This document shows, piece after piece, positions 1 to 5,528 of a stretch of 7,495 nucleotides of DNA; positions within the stretch are counted from its first letter, which is position 1; each line of letters begins with the position of its first letter. This stretch comes from Clostridia bacterium. GTDB lineage: Bacteria > Bacillota_A > Clostridia > Christensenellales > Borkfalkiaceae. The notes under the pieces are model-generated. The model did no database searches. It was not told the DNA's origin and saw only the letters and a program-made list of their open reading frames with translations. The stretch spans positions 1-7,495 of the forward strand of contig JAFQBR010000005.1 in NCBI GenBank assembly GCA_017399665.1. The letters run 5' to 3'. The translations under genes and the position numbers were made by a program.

Positions 1-1007
1 GTTTGGCTGTTAATTGTAATTATGCCAGAAACGCTTACCTCTTCACATAAAGAAAAGCTATAACCGCCCTTGTTATTTCTTAACCCCGTTTCTGCCGTGT
101 TCACGCTGCCGCAACAAGCAGACATATCGAATAAGCCTCTGCCGGCAACCTTAACGTTTTTCTTGCCGTATACGCTCATTAACTGACTGCTTCCACCGGT
201 TACAGGGGGCATCACCTTAAAATATACTCCCTGTTCTAGATATAAAATACTGTTTGAAGGAAGGCTGATAGAGTCTATTTCGTATCTGCCCTCTTTAAAA
301 TAATAAACTGTGTTTTCATTTTTAAATAAGGTTTTTGCGCGCATTTCTACGCTTGTATAATCGCCTGCTTCAAAATATTCAATATTATAGTCGCCAAACA
401 GCGCATTTGTATCTTCCTTTTCTGCAACCATTAAAGTTAAAGGCTGTTCGTGGAAGCGGTTAAACACAAATGAATAACTGCCAAAATCACGAATAACACA
501 ATTAACCTTGTTTTCGTTTAGCGTTGCTTTTACGCCCTTACTTTCGGGCAAAACGTCTATTTTAGTCTTTTCGCCATACTCATCTAAAACAGTACAAAGC
601 TGTAAAAAGCCAAGCTCGATATTTAACGCAAATGGGTTATCCTTTATCTGCTTTTCTACGTCTATATAAGCAAAAGAATGAATGCCGTTTGTTGTGCGCG
701 CTGCATAAACGGGAATTTTTCTGCCGTTTATTCTTAATTCAAAATATGGGCTTTTTATTACCCCATTTTCGCAAGGAAGCGCAGTTTTTGTGTCTTTAAT
801 ATACGCGTTAATTTCCTCTTGAGTTGTTAAGCTGGCAATATCCGTATAACTGTTTGCAGTAACGTTACAATTCACTTCTTCTTCCCTCCAATCAGTTGGT
901 AATTTTTGTGTAGAGCTGTTTTCAGTAGAACCCGAGTTGCAAGCCACACCAAAAAAAGCAAAAATAATGCTAAGAGCCAAGCAAATTGCTTTTAATTTTC
1001 TTTTCAT
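1..1007 (-). CDS. Lipoprotein with glycosidase-like parallel beta-helix domain (3' end outside window)
   Basis: The open frame starts at ATG 1007-1005 and runs 335 codons to the left edge without a stop, so the C-terminus is missing. Residues 1-23 form a lipoprotein signal: K-rich start, hydrophobic stretch, then FGVAC with the lipidated Cys at about residue 23, followed by a Ser/Thr/Asn-rich linker. Residues ~75-205 look like a beta-sandwich (SPYFELRINGRKIPVYAA). From about 230 the pattern resembles right-handed beta-helix glycoside hydrolases (GH28/GH49-like): YYFKEGRYEIDSISLPSN, ILYLEQGVYFK near 253-263, and VKVAGRGLFDMS near 285-295. The catalytic Asp residues of such families would lie downstream and cannot be checked. 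A surface-anchored polysaccharide-degrading or polysaccharide-binding protein is inferred; the substrate is unknown. A GGTGG-type SD lies just upstream, and the gene has its own promoter. Confidence 0.72.
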   Translation of the reverse strand, partial: MKRKLKAICLALSIIFAFFGVACNSGSTENSSTQKLPTDWREEEVNCNVTANSYTDIASLTTQEEINAYIKDTKTALPCENGVIKSPYFELRINGRKIPVYAARTTNGIHSFAYIDVEKQIKDNPFALNIELGFLQLCTVLDEYGEKTKIDVLPESKGVKATLNENKVNCVIRDFGSYSFVFNRFHEQPLTLMVAEKEDTNALFGDYNIEYFEAGDYTSVEMRAKTLFKNENTVYYFKEGRYEIDSISLPSNSILYLEQGVYFKVMPPVTGGSSQLMSVYGKKNVKVAGRGLFDMSACCGSVNTAETGLRNNKGGYSFSLCEEVSVSGIITINSQ

Positions 1008-1039
1008 ATTTTCCACCGTATTTATTTTTTTACAACTAT

Positions 1040-1068
1040 ATTCTAACACCACTCGTTATGTTTGTCAA
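1040..1068 (-). promoter_or_regulatory. SigA-type promoter for the beta-helix lipoprotein
   Basis: On the minus strand TTGACA (1063-1068) is followed after exactly 17 bp by TAGAAT (1040-1045). A TGT precedes the -10, giving an extended -10. The -10 ends 32 bp before the ATG at 1007. The perfect -35, spacing and extended -10 suggest strong vegetative expression. Confidence 0.8.
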
Positions 1069-1100
1069 TACACAAATCAATAAATACAAGTATAAATTAT

Positions 1101-1142
1101 AAGAAAAAACCTTGGCGGAGAGGTATGCCAAGGTTTTTCTTT
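1101..1142 (-). terminator. Rho-independent terminator downstream of rubredoxin
   Basis: A 12-bp perfect stem (AAAAACCTTGGC 1105-1116 with its complement 1127-1138) encloses a 10-nt loop. A-rich and T-rich flanks make it a plausible terminator on both strands, but only the minus strand has an upstream gene, the rubredoxin ending at 1222. It separates the rubredoxin from the promoter at 1040-1068. Confidence 0.85.
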
Positions 1143-1221
1143 TACACTTTTTTATTTTGTGTTTAGCGCGCGCCTTTTCGCCTTTACGCTCGCCAACACT
1201 TTAGGAGTAGGAATATTTAAA

Positions 1222-1377
1222 TTATTCTTCATCAAACGCATCTTTTTTAAGTCCGCAAACGGGGCAAACCCAATCTGCAGGAACATTTTCCCAAGCCGTT
1301 CCGGGCGCTACACCGCCGTCGGGATCGCCAAGCTTAGGGTCATAAACATATCCGCAAGGACAAACGTAACTTTTCAT
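1222..1377 (-). CDS. Rubredoxin with a C-x-C first knuckle
   Basis: This 51-residue ORF has the full rubredoxin pattern: [18 protein letters not shown] near 29 and 37, and the second metal knuckle WVCPVCG (Cys38, Cys41). The protein would bind one Fe with four Cys and carry single electrons, in clostridia typically from an NADH:rubredoxin oxidoreductase to reverse rubrerythrin or flavodiiron proteins. Oddity: the first knuckle reads YVCPCGY (Cys6, Cys8), one residue shorter than the usual C-x-x-C-G. The codons are TGT CCT TGC GGA, with no sign of a frameshift. Length and the DAFDEE end are normal. The start at 1377 is fixed by a perfect AAAGGAG 6 nt upstream. The gene stands alone; no convincing promoter was found in 1390-1481. 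A terminator lies 80-120 bp downstream. Confidence 0.93.
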   Translation of the reverse strand: MKSYVCPCGYVYDPKLGDPDGGVAPGTAWENVPADWVCPVCGLKKDAFDEE

Positions 1378-1441
1378 ATATATCTCCTTTTATTATCTAT
1401 TTTTGTATAATTAGTTTATTCAATTTATTGTTTTTAATACG

Positions 1442-1458
1442 CGATAATCAACCTATAG
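1442..1458 (+). repeat. 17-bp intergenic repeat, copy A
   Basis: CGATAATCAACCTATAG lies between the Glu-rich lipoprotein and the rubredoxin. It matches the copy at 6315-6331 at 16 of 17 positions in the same orientation, and each copy is followed by a T-rich stretch. In both places it lies 5' of a minus-strand gene (rubredoxin here, 65 bp upstream). Function unknown; it could be an operator, a leader element or chance. Confidence 0.35.
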
Positions 1459-1481
1459 AGTGGTTTTTATATATTTATCTT

Positions 1482-2423
1482 TTAAATAGCATTCACTTTT
1501 GAAGTTTGGCTATTTTTACCTTCATCTATAAATTGATAGGTAACGTTGCCGTCGCTATCGGTTAAAATTTGAATTACCACAAGCAGATTATCAGTACCTG
1601 TTAAACCTTCTTTTTGATATTTAACTTTTACAAAATTTTGATTATCTTTTTGATAAAATTCGTAATTGTATTCAAGCTCTTCGCCGTTTTGCTCGGTTTC
1701 AAAGGTTAACTGTATTTTTCCGTTTTTAAAAGCTTCATACTCAACAGAAGTTTCAAAAACCTCTTTTCCGTTTTTATATACTGTGTATGAATACTCTTTT
1801 TCGCTATTTTCACTTTCTTGTTCAATAGAAACGTAGTTGTCTTTATCTAGTTTAATCAAGAAGCTGATTTCTTCTTCATTTTCTTCAACTTCTTTTTCGC
1901 CAACTACCGAATATTCGTTGGAATTAAAAATAACAATACCTTCTAACCGCTCTTCGCTTTCGCCTTCAAAAAGATCTTCTTTATCGGTTACTGACGTAGA
2001 ATTATAATAAAATTCATAAGTTTGTGTTTCGCCGGTAATATCCGTTACAGAAAGTGAATAGTAGTTTTTATAATCACTTCTATCAGACGACTGCGTTTTA
2101 CTTTGCATAATTTCGCCGTTAAGCATATTTCTTGCTAGCGCCAAATTGTTTAAAATTTGCTGTTTTTCATCATCACCAATTGCGGTTGAATTGCCGTTTA
2201 ACAGCGTTATAGGGCTACTTTTTTCCGTTTCAACCTCTGTAACCGCTTCGCTTGTGTAAGCGCTTAATAAGCTTATTCCGCCAATTGCAGAATAATTAAA
2301 CAGTCCATTAAAACCTACAGTCCCTGCCTCTTTTTCTTTAGAGCAAGATATCACCGTAAGCAAGCTTGCAGTCGCCACCGAAAGGGCAACTATTCCTGCC
2401 AATAATTTTGTTATTTTTTTCAT
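1482..2423 (-). CDS. Glu-rich lipoprotein of unknown function
   Basis: This 313-residue protein has a clear lipoprotein signal: MKKITKLLAG start, hydrophobic core to residue ~25, and cleavage in VISC with Cys27 as the lipidated residue. I do not recognise a family. Residues 28-110 hold a Gly/Ser/Ala segment followed by a polar helix-like part (DEKQQILNNLALARNMLNG, ~85-103). Residues ~118-300 are very acidic with alternating aromatic and charged positions (TYEFYYNS, EYSYTVYKNGKEVFE, LEYNYEFYQKD), suggesting antiparallel beta-strands as in extracytoplasmic sensor or binding domains. Cys27 appears to be the only Cys. SD AAGGAG (2430-2435) lies just before ATG 2423. It sits between the rubrerythrin terminator and rubredoxin with its own promoter, so a link to oxidative stress is positional only. 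No terminator hairpin was seen after its stop. Confidence 0.85.
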   Translation of the reverse strand: MKKITKLLAGIVALSVATASLLTVISCSKEKEAGTVGFNGLFNYSAIGGISLLSAYTSEAVTEVETEKSSPITLLNGNSTAIGDDEKQQILNNLALARNMLNGEIMQSKTQSSDRSDYKNYYSLSVTDITGETQTYEFYYNSTSVTDKEDLFEGESEERLEGIVIFNSNEYSVVGEKEVEENEEEISFLIKLDKDNYVSIEQESENSEKEYSYTVYKNGKEVFETSVEYEAFKNGKIQLTFETEQNGEELEYNYEFYQKDNQNFVKVKYQKEGLTGTDNLLVVIQILTDSDGNVTYQFIDEGKNSQTSKVNAI

Positions 2424-2482
2424 TTTTTTCTCCTTAGATTTATTTTATCCGCTTGCGTTTTAGTGCGCTAACGGCTAAAGTT

Positions 2483-2510
2483 TTTATATAATTAGGTCGA
2501 CTTATGTAAA
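2483..2510 (-). promoter_or_regulatory. Candidate promoter of the Glu-rich lipoprotein
   Basis: On the minus strand TTTACA (2505-2510) and TATAAA (2483-2488) are separated by 16 bp, about 60 bp before the ATG at 2423. It lies immediately after the rubrerythrin terminator, as expected for a separate unit. The spacer contains TCGACCTA, a partial match to the 17-bp repeat. The AT-rich setting lowers confidence. Confidence 0.5.
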
Positions 2511-2527
2511 AGCTGTAAAACTTGGGA

Positions 2528-2558
2528 GAAAAAAGCGGCACGTTTTTTACGCGTCGCT
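2528..2558 (-). terminator. Terminator of the perR-rubrerythrin unit
   Basis: On the minus strand AGCGACGCG, loop TAAAAAA, and CGTGCCGCT form a 9-position stem with one G-T pair and one mismatch, followed by TTTTTT (2529-2534). It begins 11 bp after the rubrerythrin stop at 2569. Confidence 0.8.
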
Positions 2559-2568
2559 ATATATTTAA

Positions 2569-3117
2569 TTACTTTTTAGAAAAGTATCTTGCAAGTAAAC
2601 CTTCGAATGCCTTACCGTGACGAGCTTCGTCGCGAGCCATTTCGTGAACGGTATCGTGAATAGCATCTAATCCAAGTTCTTTAGCGCGTTTAGCAAGTTC
2701 AAATTTACCAAGTGTTGCGCCGTTTTCAGCATCTACTCTCATTTCTAGGTTGGTCTTTGTAGAATCGGTAACAACTTCGCCTAAAAGTTCAGCGAATTTT
2801 GCAGCGTGTTCAGCTTCTTCCCATGCTGCTTTTTCCCAATATAGACCGATTTCGGGATAACCTTCACGGTGAGCAACGCGAGCCATAGCAAGGTACATAC
2901 CAACTTCTGTACATTCGCCGTTGAAGTTCATTCTTAAACCTTCAATAATTTCTTGATCAACGCCCTTAGCAACGCCTACAACGTGTTCAGCAGCCCAAGT
3001 TTTTTCGCCAGCTTGTTCTGTAAACTTAGAAGCGGGAGCTTTACATTGGGGGCAGAAATCGGGTGCGCTTTCGCCTTCGTGAGTGTAACCACAGATATTG
3101 CATACAAATTTTTTCAT
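2569..3117 (-). CDS. Reverse rubrerythrin (NADH-dependent peroxidase terminal component)
   Basis: The 182 residues have the reverse-rubrerythrin order: the rubredoxin-like domain comes first (Cys6, Cys9, Cys22, Cys25 in VCNICGY and [10 protein letters not shown]), followed by a ferritin-like four-helix di-iron domain. Candidate iron ligands are Glu68 (GEC), Glu101 and His104 in the [10 protein letters not shown] helix, and Glu164 and His167 in [10 protein letters not shown]. Classical rubrerythrins carry the rubredoxin domain at the C-terminus. Reverse rubrerythrins of clostridia reduce H2O2 (and O2) to water in the cytoplasm with electrons from NADH via an oxidoreductase and rubredoxin. SD AGGAGAG lies 6 nt before ATG 3117. 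The gene follows perR by 57 bp with no terminator between, so co-transcription and PerR control are inferred. Length and motifs are complete. Confidence 0.93.
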   Translation of the reverse strand: MKKFVCNICGYTHEGESAPDFCPQCKAPASKFTEQAGEKTWAAEHVVGVAKGVDQEIIEGLRMNFNGECTEVGMYLAMARVAHREGYPEIGLYWEKAAWEEAEHAAKFAELLGEVVTDSTKTNLEMRVDAENGATLGKFELAKRAKELGLDAIHDTVHEMARDEARHGKAFEGLLARYFSKK

Positions 3118-3174
3118 AATCTTTCTCTCCTGAAATTTATAAATTTTTTTATTTTTTATTAATTTATTTACTTA

Positions 3175-3549
3175 TTAATTTTGACATTCATTACAAGAGC
3201 CGTAAAAAACACAGCTTTCGCGGTTAACTGTAAAACCGCCTTCTAAAAGCTCGGCTGGCTGTTCTACGGGGCTGGGCGATAAATCGAACACCCTACCGCA
3301 ATGCAAGCAAACAAAGTGGCGGTGATTATTAACGCAACCGTCGTAATGCACTTTTTTATCTGCCGTTTCAAGAGCTATTGCCTGCCCTATCTCGCAAAGC
3401 AAGTGCAAGTTGCGGTACACCGTCCCAAGACTTATTGTGGGGTCTTTCTTTCTAGCTTGCTCGTAAATCCACTCTGCTGTGGGATGCGAACAAGTGCTTT
3501 TAAGCACCTCCACTATTAAATCACGTTGTTTTGATCTTCTTAATTGCAT
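3175..3549 (-). CDS. perR: PerR-type peroxide-sensing Fur-family repressor
   Basis: Fur family, 124 residues from ATG 3549 (MQLRRSKQRD). Winged helix: HPTAEWIY (22-29), then the recognition region ISLGTVYRNLHLL (39-51). Metal and dimer part: HYDG (68-71), NHRHFVC (75-81), two structural Zn pairs C81-x2-C84 and C119-x2-C122. Residues lining up with the regulatory ligands of Bacillus subtilis PerR are His22, Asp70, His76, His78 and Asp89. Asp89, five residues after the second Zn Cys, is the Asp that separates PerR from Fur (Glu). In the family, Fe-dependent oxidation of the ligand His releases DNA. The frame stays open to a TTG at 3612, but that TTG is part of the -35 box; the 3549 start has SD AAGGAA 6 nt upstream. 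Autoregulation is likely through the palindrome at 3564-3578. Confidence 0.9.
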   Translation of the reverse strand: MQLRRSKQRDLIVEVLKSTCSHPTAEWIYEQARKKDPTISLGTVYRNLHLLCEIGQAIALETADKKVHYDGCVNNHRHFVCLHCGRVFDLSPSPVEQPAELLEGGFTVNRESCVFYGSCNECQN

Positions 3550-3563
3550 CGCAAATTCCTTAT

Positions 3564-3578
3564 CAGTAATGATTACTG
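3564..3578 (-). promoter_or_regulatory. PerR/Fur-box-like operator of perR
   Basis: CAGTAATGATTACTG is a perfect 7-1-7 inverted repeat, and further T/A pairs extend it to 3561-3581 with one mismatch. It begins 5 bp after the perR -10 box and covers the expected start site. The 7-1-7 geometry and TAATnATTA core match the B. subtilis PerR box (TTATAATnATTATAA); the outer three bases of each arm differ. Autorepression is inferred. Confidence 0.75.
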
Positions 3579-3583
3579 TTATT

Positions 3584-3612
3584 ATTATATTCAAAAGAAC
3601 GCTATTTGTCAA
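3584..3612 (-). promoter_or_regulatory. SigA promoter of perR
   Basis: On the minus strand TTGACA (3607-3612), 17-bp spacer, TATAAT (3584-3589): a full consensus promoter 35 bp before the perR ATG. The operator palindrome follows directly, as expected for a strong promoter held down by repression. Confidence 0.9.
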
Positions 3613-3680
3613 CTATTTTTTTAAAATTTTTTTAATTTTTTTTAAAAATTTTTTAAATATCTTTTTTAGGGTATTTTTAC
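3613..3680. other. A/T-only homopolymer-rich block upstream of perR
   Basis: Nearly pure runs of T and A (TTTTTTTAAAATTTTTTTAA pattern) lie directly upstream of the perR -35 box. On the minus strand this would be A-tract DNA with alternating T-tracts, capable of intrinsic curvature or acting as an UP element. No coding or hairpin-plus-GC structure is seen. Function is inferred only. Confidence 0.4.
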
Positions 3681-3719
3681 TTCTTTCGCGCGACCTTAAA
3701 TATATATACGCACGCGCAC

Positions 3720-3757
3720 CAAACAAAAAAGCACCCAAGGCAACCCCAAGTGCTTTT
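3720..3757 (-). terminator. Terminator of the XRE regulator
   Basis: Arms AAAAGCAC (3727-3734) and its complement (3750-3757) form an 8-bp stem with a 15-nt loop directly after the stop at 3759. On the minus strand it is followed by TTTTTTGTTT. The string ACCAAACAAAAAAGC (3718-3732) recurs exactly at the next terminator (4204-4218). Confidence 0.75.
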
Positions 3758-3758
3758 G

Positions 3759-3992
3759 TTATTCTGTTATTTCTTCAAAAATTTCGTCATCAAAAAAATC
3801 TTTTAACGTCATATTAAGTGTTTGCGTTATTTGATAAATTGTATCTAAATTTACAGTGCGATATTTAGCAGAAACTATCACCGATAAAGTAGAGCGCGCA
3901 ATCCCACCCTCTTTAGAAAGTTGATATTGTGTGATTTTGCGTTCTTTTAAAATATCTTTTAATCTTTTGCCTACCGCTTGCGCAAGATTCAT
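3759..3992 (-). CDS. Small XRE/Cro-C1-family HTH transcriptional regulator
   Basis: Starting at ATG 3992 (MNLAQAVGKRLKDIL), the protein is 77 residues and almost entirely one helix-turn-helix domain: RLKDILKERKITQYQLSKEG (helices 1-2), GIARSTLSVIVSAK (recognition helix), VNLDTIYQITQTLNMTLKDFF (helices 4-5), and an acidic tail. No second domain is present, so ligand sensing by a fused domain is excluded. The frame can be read from a TTG at 4022, but no SD precedes it, while GGGGTG lies about 5 nt before ATG 3992. It has its own terminator. It sits between perR and the membrane-protein triplet without sharing a transcript with either, so its targets are unknown. Autoregulation or control of the triplet are possibilities by position only. 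Confidence 0.87.
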   Translation of the reverse strand: MNLAQAVGKRLKDILKERKITQYQLSKEGGIARSTLSVIVSAKYRTVNLDTIYQITQTLNMTLKDFFDDEIFEEITE

Positions 3993-4022
3993 TTTACACC
4001 CCACTTTATAAATAATGAACAA

Positions 4023-4203
4023 CTATCACTTAAATTATATATTTAGCAATCCATTTTTTAGTTTATTGTAATGAACACTTTACAAAAAAACGTTGATTGT
4101 GATAAACTATTTTTGGAGGTGGCTAATAATTAAATAAAAAAATTATCAATTTAGCTCGCAACACTACGTTAATCGATTTATAGGCAGATATTTTATATTT
4201 TTA
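4023..4203. other. Gene-free spacer upstream of the XRE regulator
   Basis: It holds a minus-strand TATAAT (4034-4039) inside TAAAT-TATAT-ATTTA (4031-4045), a likely -10 for the regulator though no good -35 was found. A direct repeat TAATGAACA occurs at 4013-4021 and 4069-4077, a possible operator pair. There is also a plus-strand promoter-like element (listed separately) and a degenerate copy of the 17-bp repeat at 4169-4183 (12 of 15). No open frame of note. Confidence 0.4.
4079..4122 (+). promoter_or_regulatory. Orphan plus-strand promoter and ribosome-binding-like site
   Basis: TTTACA (4079-4084), an 18-bp spacer and TAAACT (4103-4108) are followed by a strong SD-like GGAGGTGG (4115-4122). 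No start codon with a usable frame follows; the next stops come within a few codons and no ATG occurs before the terminator at 4207. It could be the relic of a lost divergent gene, a short RNA start, or coincidence. Confidence 0.3.
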
Positions 4204-4206
4204 ACC

Positions 4207-4244
4207 AAACAAAAAAGCGCAAAGTTAAACCTTTTGCGCTTTTA
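4207..4244 (-). terminator. Terminator of the membrane-protein triplet
   Basis: AAAAGCGCAAA (4213-4223) pairs perfectly with 4233-4243 around a 9-nt loop. Minus-strand output ends in GCTTTTTTGTTTGG. It lies 25 bp past the stop of the last triplet gene; T-rich flanks on both sides would let it work in both directions. Confidence 0.85.
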
Positions 4245-4268
4245 CTTTTTATAATAATTTTTTCTTTT

Positions 4269-4907
4269 TTATTCTGCTTCTGGCATCATTTTTTCCATAA
4301 AGAAATACCCTACTGCTAAAATTCCGTTTATAATCAATGGCAAACAAAAATTAAATGAAAAATTGTTATGAAAATATTGTCTAAATAAATCGAACTTGTT
4401 TATATCGCCTGAGTTTCCTTGCATATAGATATAAGACTCTAACAAAGATCTATAAAAGGCAATGTGGTAAACAAAACCTTGTATAAAATATACACCGGCA
4501 ATAGCTAGCGCGCCAAATACAAGAATTTTACCCAAAACACCATCGCCAGATAAAAGATTTTTAACAGCTAAAACACAAAGACCTAATCCGCCTAATAGCT
4601 CTAACCAAGATAAAATCACAAAGACGCAGTACATAAAAGAGCCTTCAAAGGGATAAATCATCCTTATATCGACACTTCTATCAAACCCAGCAAGTATATA
4701 GAAAAAACCTCTTTCAGGTCTGGCGTAATAAAACCAGATCTGGTCATTATCAAAAAGTATTTTCCATAATGTAAAACCTCTGCGTTCAATAAGGAAATCA
4801 GCAATCTCTATAAAAGTGCGACCCTCTGAAAGAAAACGGCTAAAAATTGTGATTAGAGCTACAAATGCCATGAGGCATAAAATGCCACGTTTTAAATATT
4901 TTGCCAT
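4269..4907 (-). CDS. Four-helix membrane protein, triplet member 3 (unknown function)
   Basis: 212 residues, last gene of the tandem triplet. Predicted membrane segments: 8-26 (after MAKYLKRG), ~92-119, ~123-147 and ~185-204. Features shared with the upstream paralogs: KYLKRGILC start, RGFFYILAGFD at ~66-76 just before TM2, LLGGLGLCVLAV in TM2, a short GDG turn between TM2 and TM3, VYFIQG at the end of TM3, and a GYFFMEKMMPEAE tail. The ~65-residue stretch between TM1 and TM2 is the most variable part. I do not recognise a named family. The N-terminus lacks a cleavable signal, and the Lys/Arg-rich start suggests it is cytoplasmic. SD AAGGAG is 10 nt before the ATG. The 22-bp gap to the upstream gene implies one operon, ended by the terminator at 4207-4244. 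Confidence 0.85.
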   Translation of the reverse strand: MAKYLKRGILCLMAFVALITIFSRFLSEGRTFIEIADFLIERRGFTLWKILFDNDQIWFYYARPERGFFYILAGFDRSVDIRMIYPFEGSFMYCVFVILSWLELLGGLGLCVLAVKNLLSGDGVLGKILVFGALAIAGVYFIQGFVYHIAFYRSLLESYIYMQGNSGDINKFDLFRQYFHNNFSFNFCLPLIINGILAVGYFFMEKMMPEAE

Positions 4908-4929
4908 AGAAACTTGCTCCTTATTTTAG

Positions 4930-5502
4930 TTATTCTTCACTTGGCATATTTTTTTCCGTAAAAAAGTAGCATATTCCCAAGGCAACGTTAGTAATAAATA
5001 GTATAAGCGAACTTTTAGACATTGCTTTCCATTGTTGAGTCAAAAACCATCTGATTTTTTTAAAAAAAGATAAATTGGTCCGATCAAAGAAATATCTAGA
5101 ACTGTTAAAACATCGAATAACAACTTGGCTAAAATATACAAACGTTATTGCAATAGAAGCAAAAATAATAATTTTAGAAAACAAGCCATTATCGCCCTTT
5201 ATAAATACTATAACAGAGAGAGCGCAAAGACCTAATCCAGCAATAAGTTCTATCCAAAAAATAGAGTGGTTTATAAAGCCTAGAACTTCAGACTCAAAAC
5301 CAAAATAACGCGCACTATCAAATCCTGCAAGTATGTAAAATATACCACGATCACCTGTCGATGATAAATAAAAATCTAAATGCTCTAAATCACCCAAAAA
5401 ATAAAAGGCGGAATGAATGGATTTATAAAATGGTGCAAACAAAACAATCAAGCTTAATAATGCCATAGCACATAAAATGCCACGTTTTAAATATTTTGTC
5501 AT
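4930..5502 (-). CDS. Four-helix membrane protein, triplet member 2 (unknown function)
   Basis: 190 residues, middle gene. Membrane segments at ~8-26, ~80-102, ~107-130 and ~163-182. It shares MTKYLKRGILCAMALLSL with member 1 almost exactly, and DRGIFYILAGFD (~51-62) and a YFFTEKNMPSEE end with member 3; the GDNGLFSKIII turn is shared with member 1. It therefore looks intermediate between its neighbours, fitting stepwise tandem duplication or exchange among copies. It is the shortest copy, with a reduced TM1-TM2 stretch. TAGGAGG lies 6 nt before ATG 5502, and the gap to member 1 is 26 bp with no terminator. No catalytic motif is visible; conserved Cys11, the GD turn and the YFxQ motif after TM3 are the best candidates for functional positions. 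Confidence 0.85.
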   Translation of the reverse strand: MTKYLKRGILCAMALLSLIVLFAPFYKSIHSAFYFLGDLEHLDFYLSSTGDRGIFYILAGFDSARYFGFESEVLGFINHSIFWIELIAGLGLCALSVIVFIKGDNGLFSKIIIFASIAITFVYFSQVVIRCFNSSRYFFDRTNLSFFKKIRWFLTQQWKAMSKSSLILFITNVALGICYFFTEKNMPSEE

Positions 5503-5528
5503 AAAAAACCTCCTATAAAATACTCTTA

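Noticed and set aside
1152..1221. Basic-residue frame just after the rubredoxin stop on the minus strand
   Set aside because: It could extend rubredoxin only after a frameshift; rubredoxin already ends at normal length with an acidic tail, and no start with SD exists for a separate peptide.
1159..1410. Open plus-strand frame covering the rubredoxin region
   Set aside because: It is antisense to a textbook rubredoxin, lacks an SD, and its sequence has no family character.
2953..3162. Plus-strand frame opposite reverse rubrerythrin
   Set aside because: Antisense shadow of a conserved gene with full metal-ligand motifs; no promoter or SD.
3550..3612. Extended N-terminus of PerR from TTG 3612
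   Set aside because: The extension would encode the -35, -10 and operator; the SD is placed for ATG 3549, where family similarity begins.
3301..3817. Two overlapping plus-strand frames across perR and the XRE terminator
   Set aside because: They are antisense to perR, run through an A/T homopolymer block and across a terminator; not coding.
3993..4022. Extended N-terminus of the XRE regulator from TTG 4022
   Set aside because: No SD before the TTG, whereas GGGGTG precedes ATG 3992 and the HTH domain begins there.
4207..4244. The shared string ACCAAACAAAAAAGC at two terminators as a mobile-element end
   Set aside because: It is explained by A-rich terminator flanks; there is no inverted terminal repeat, target duplication or transposase nearby.
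5075..5308. Plus-strand frame within triplet member 2
   Set aside because: Antisense to a paralog whose protein sequence is conserved with its neighbours; no expression signals.
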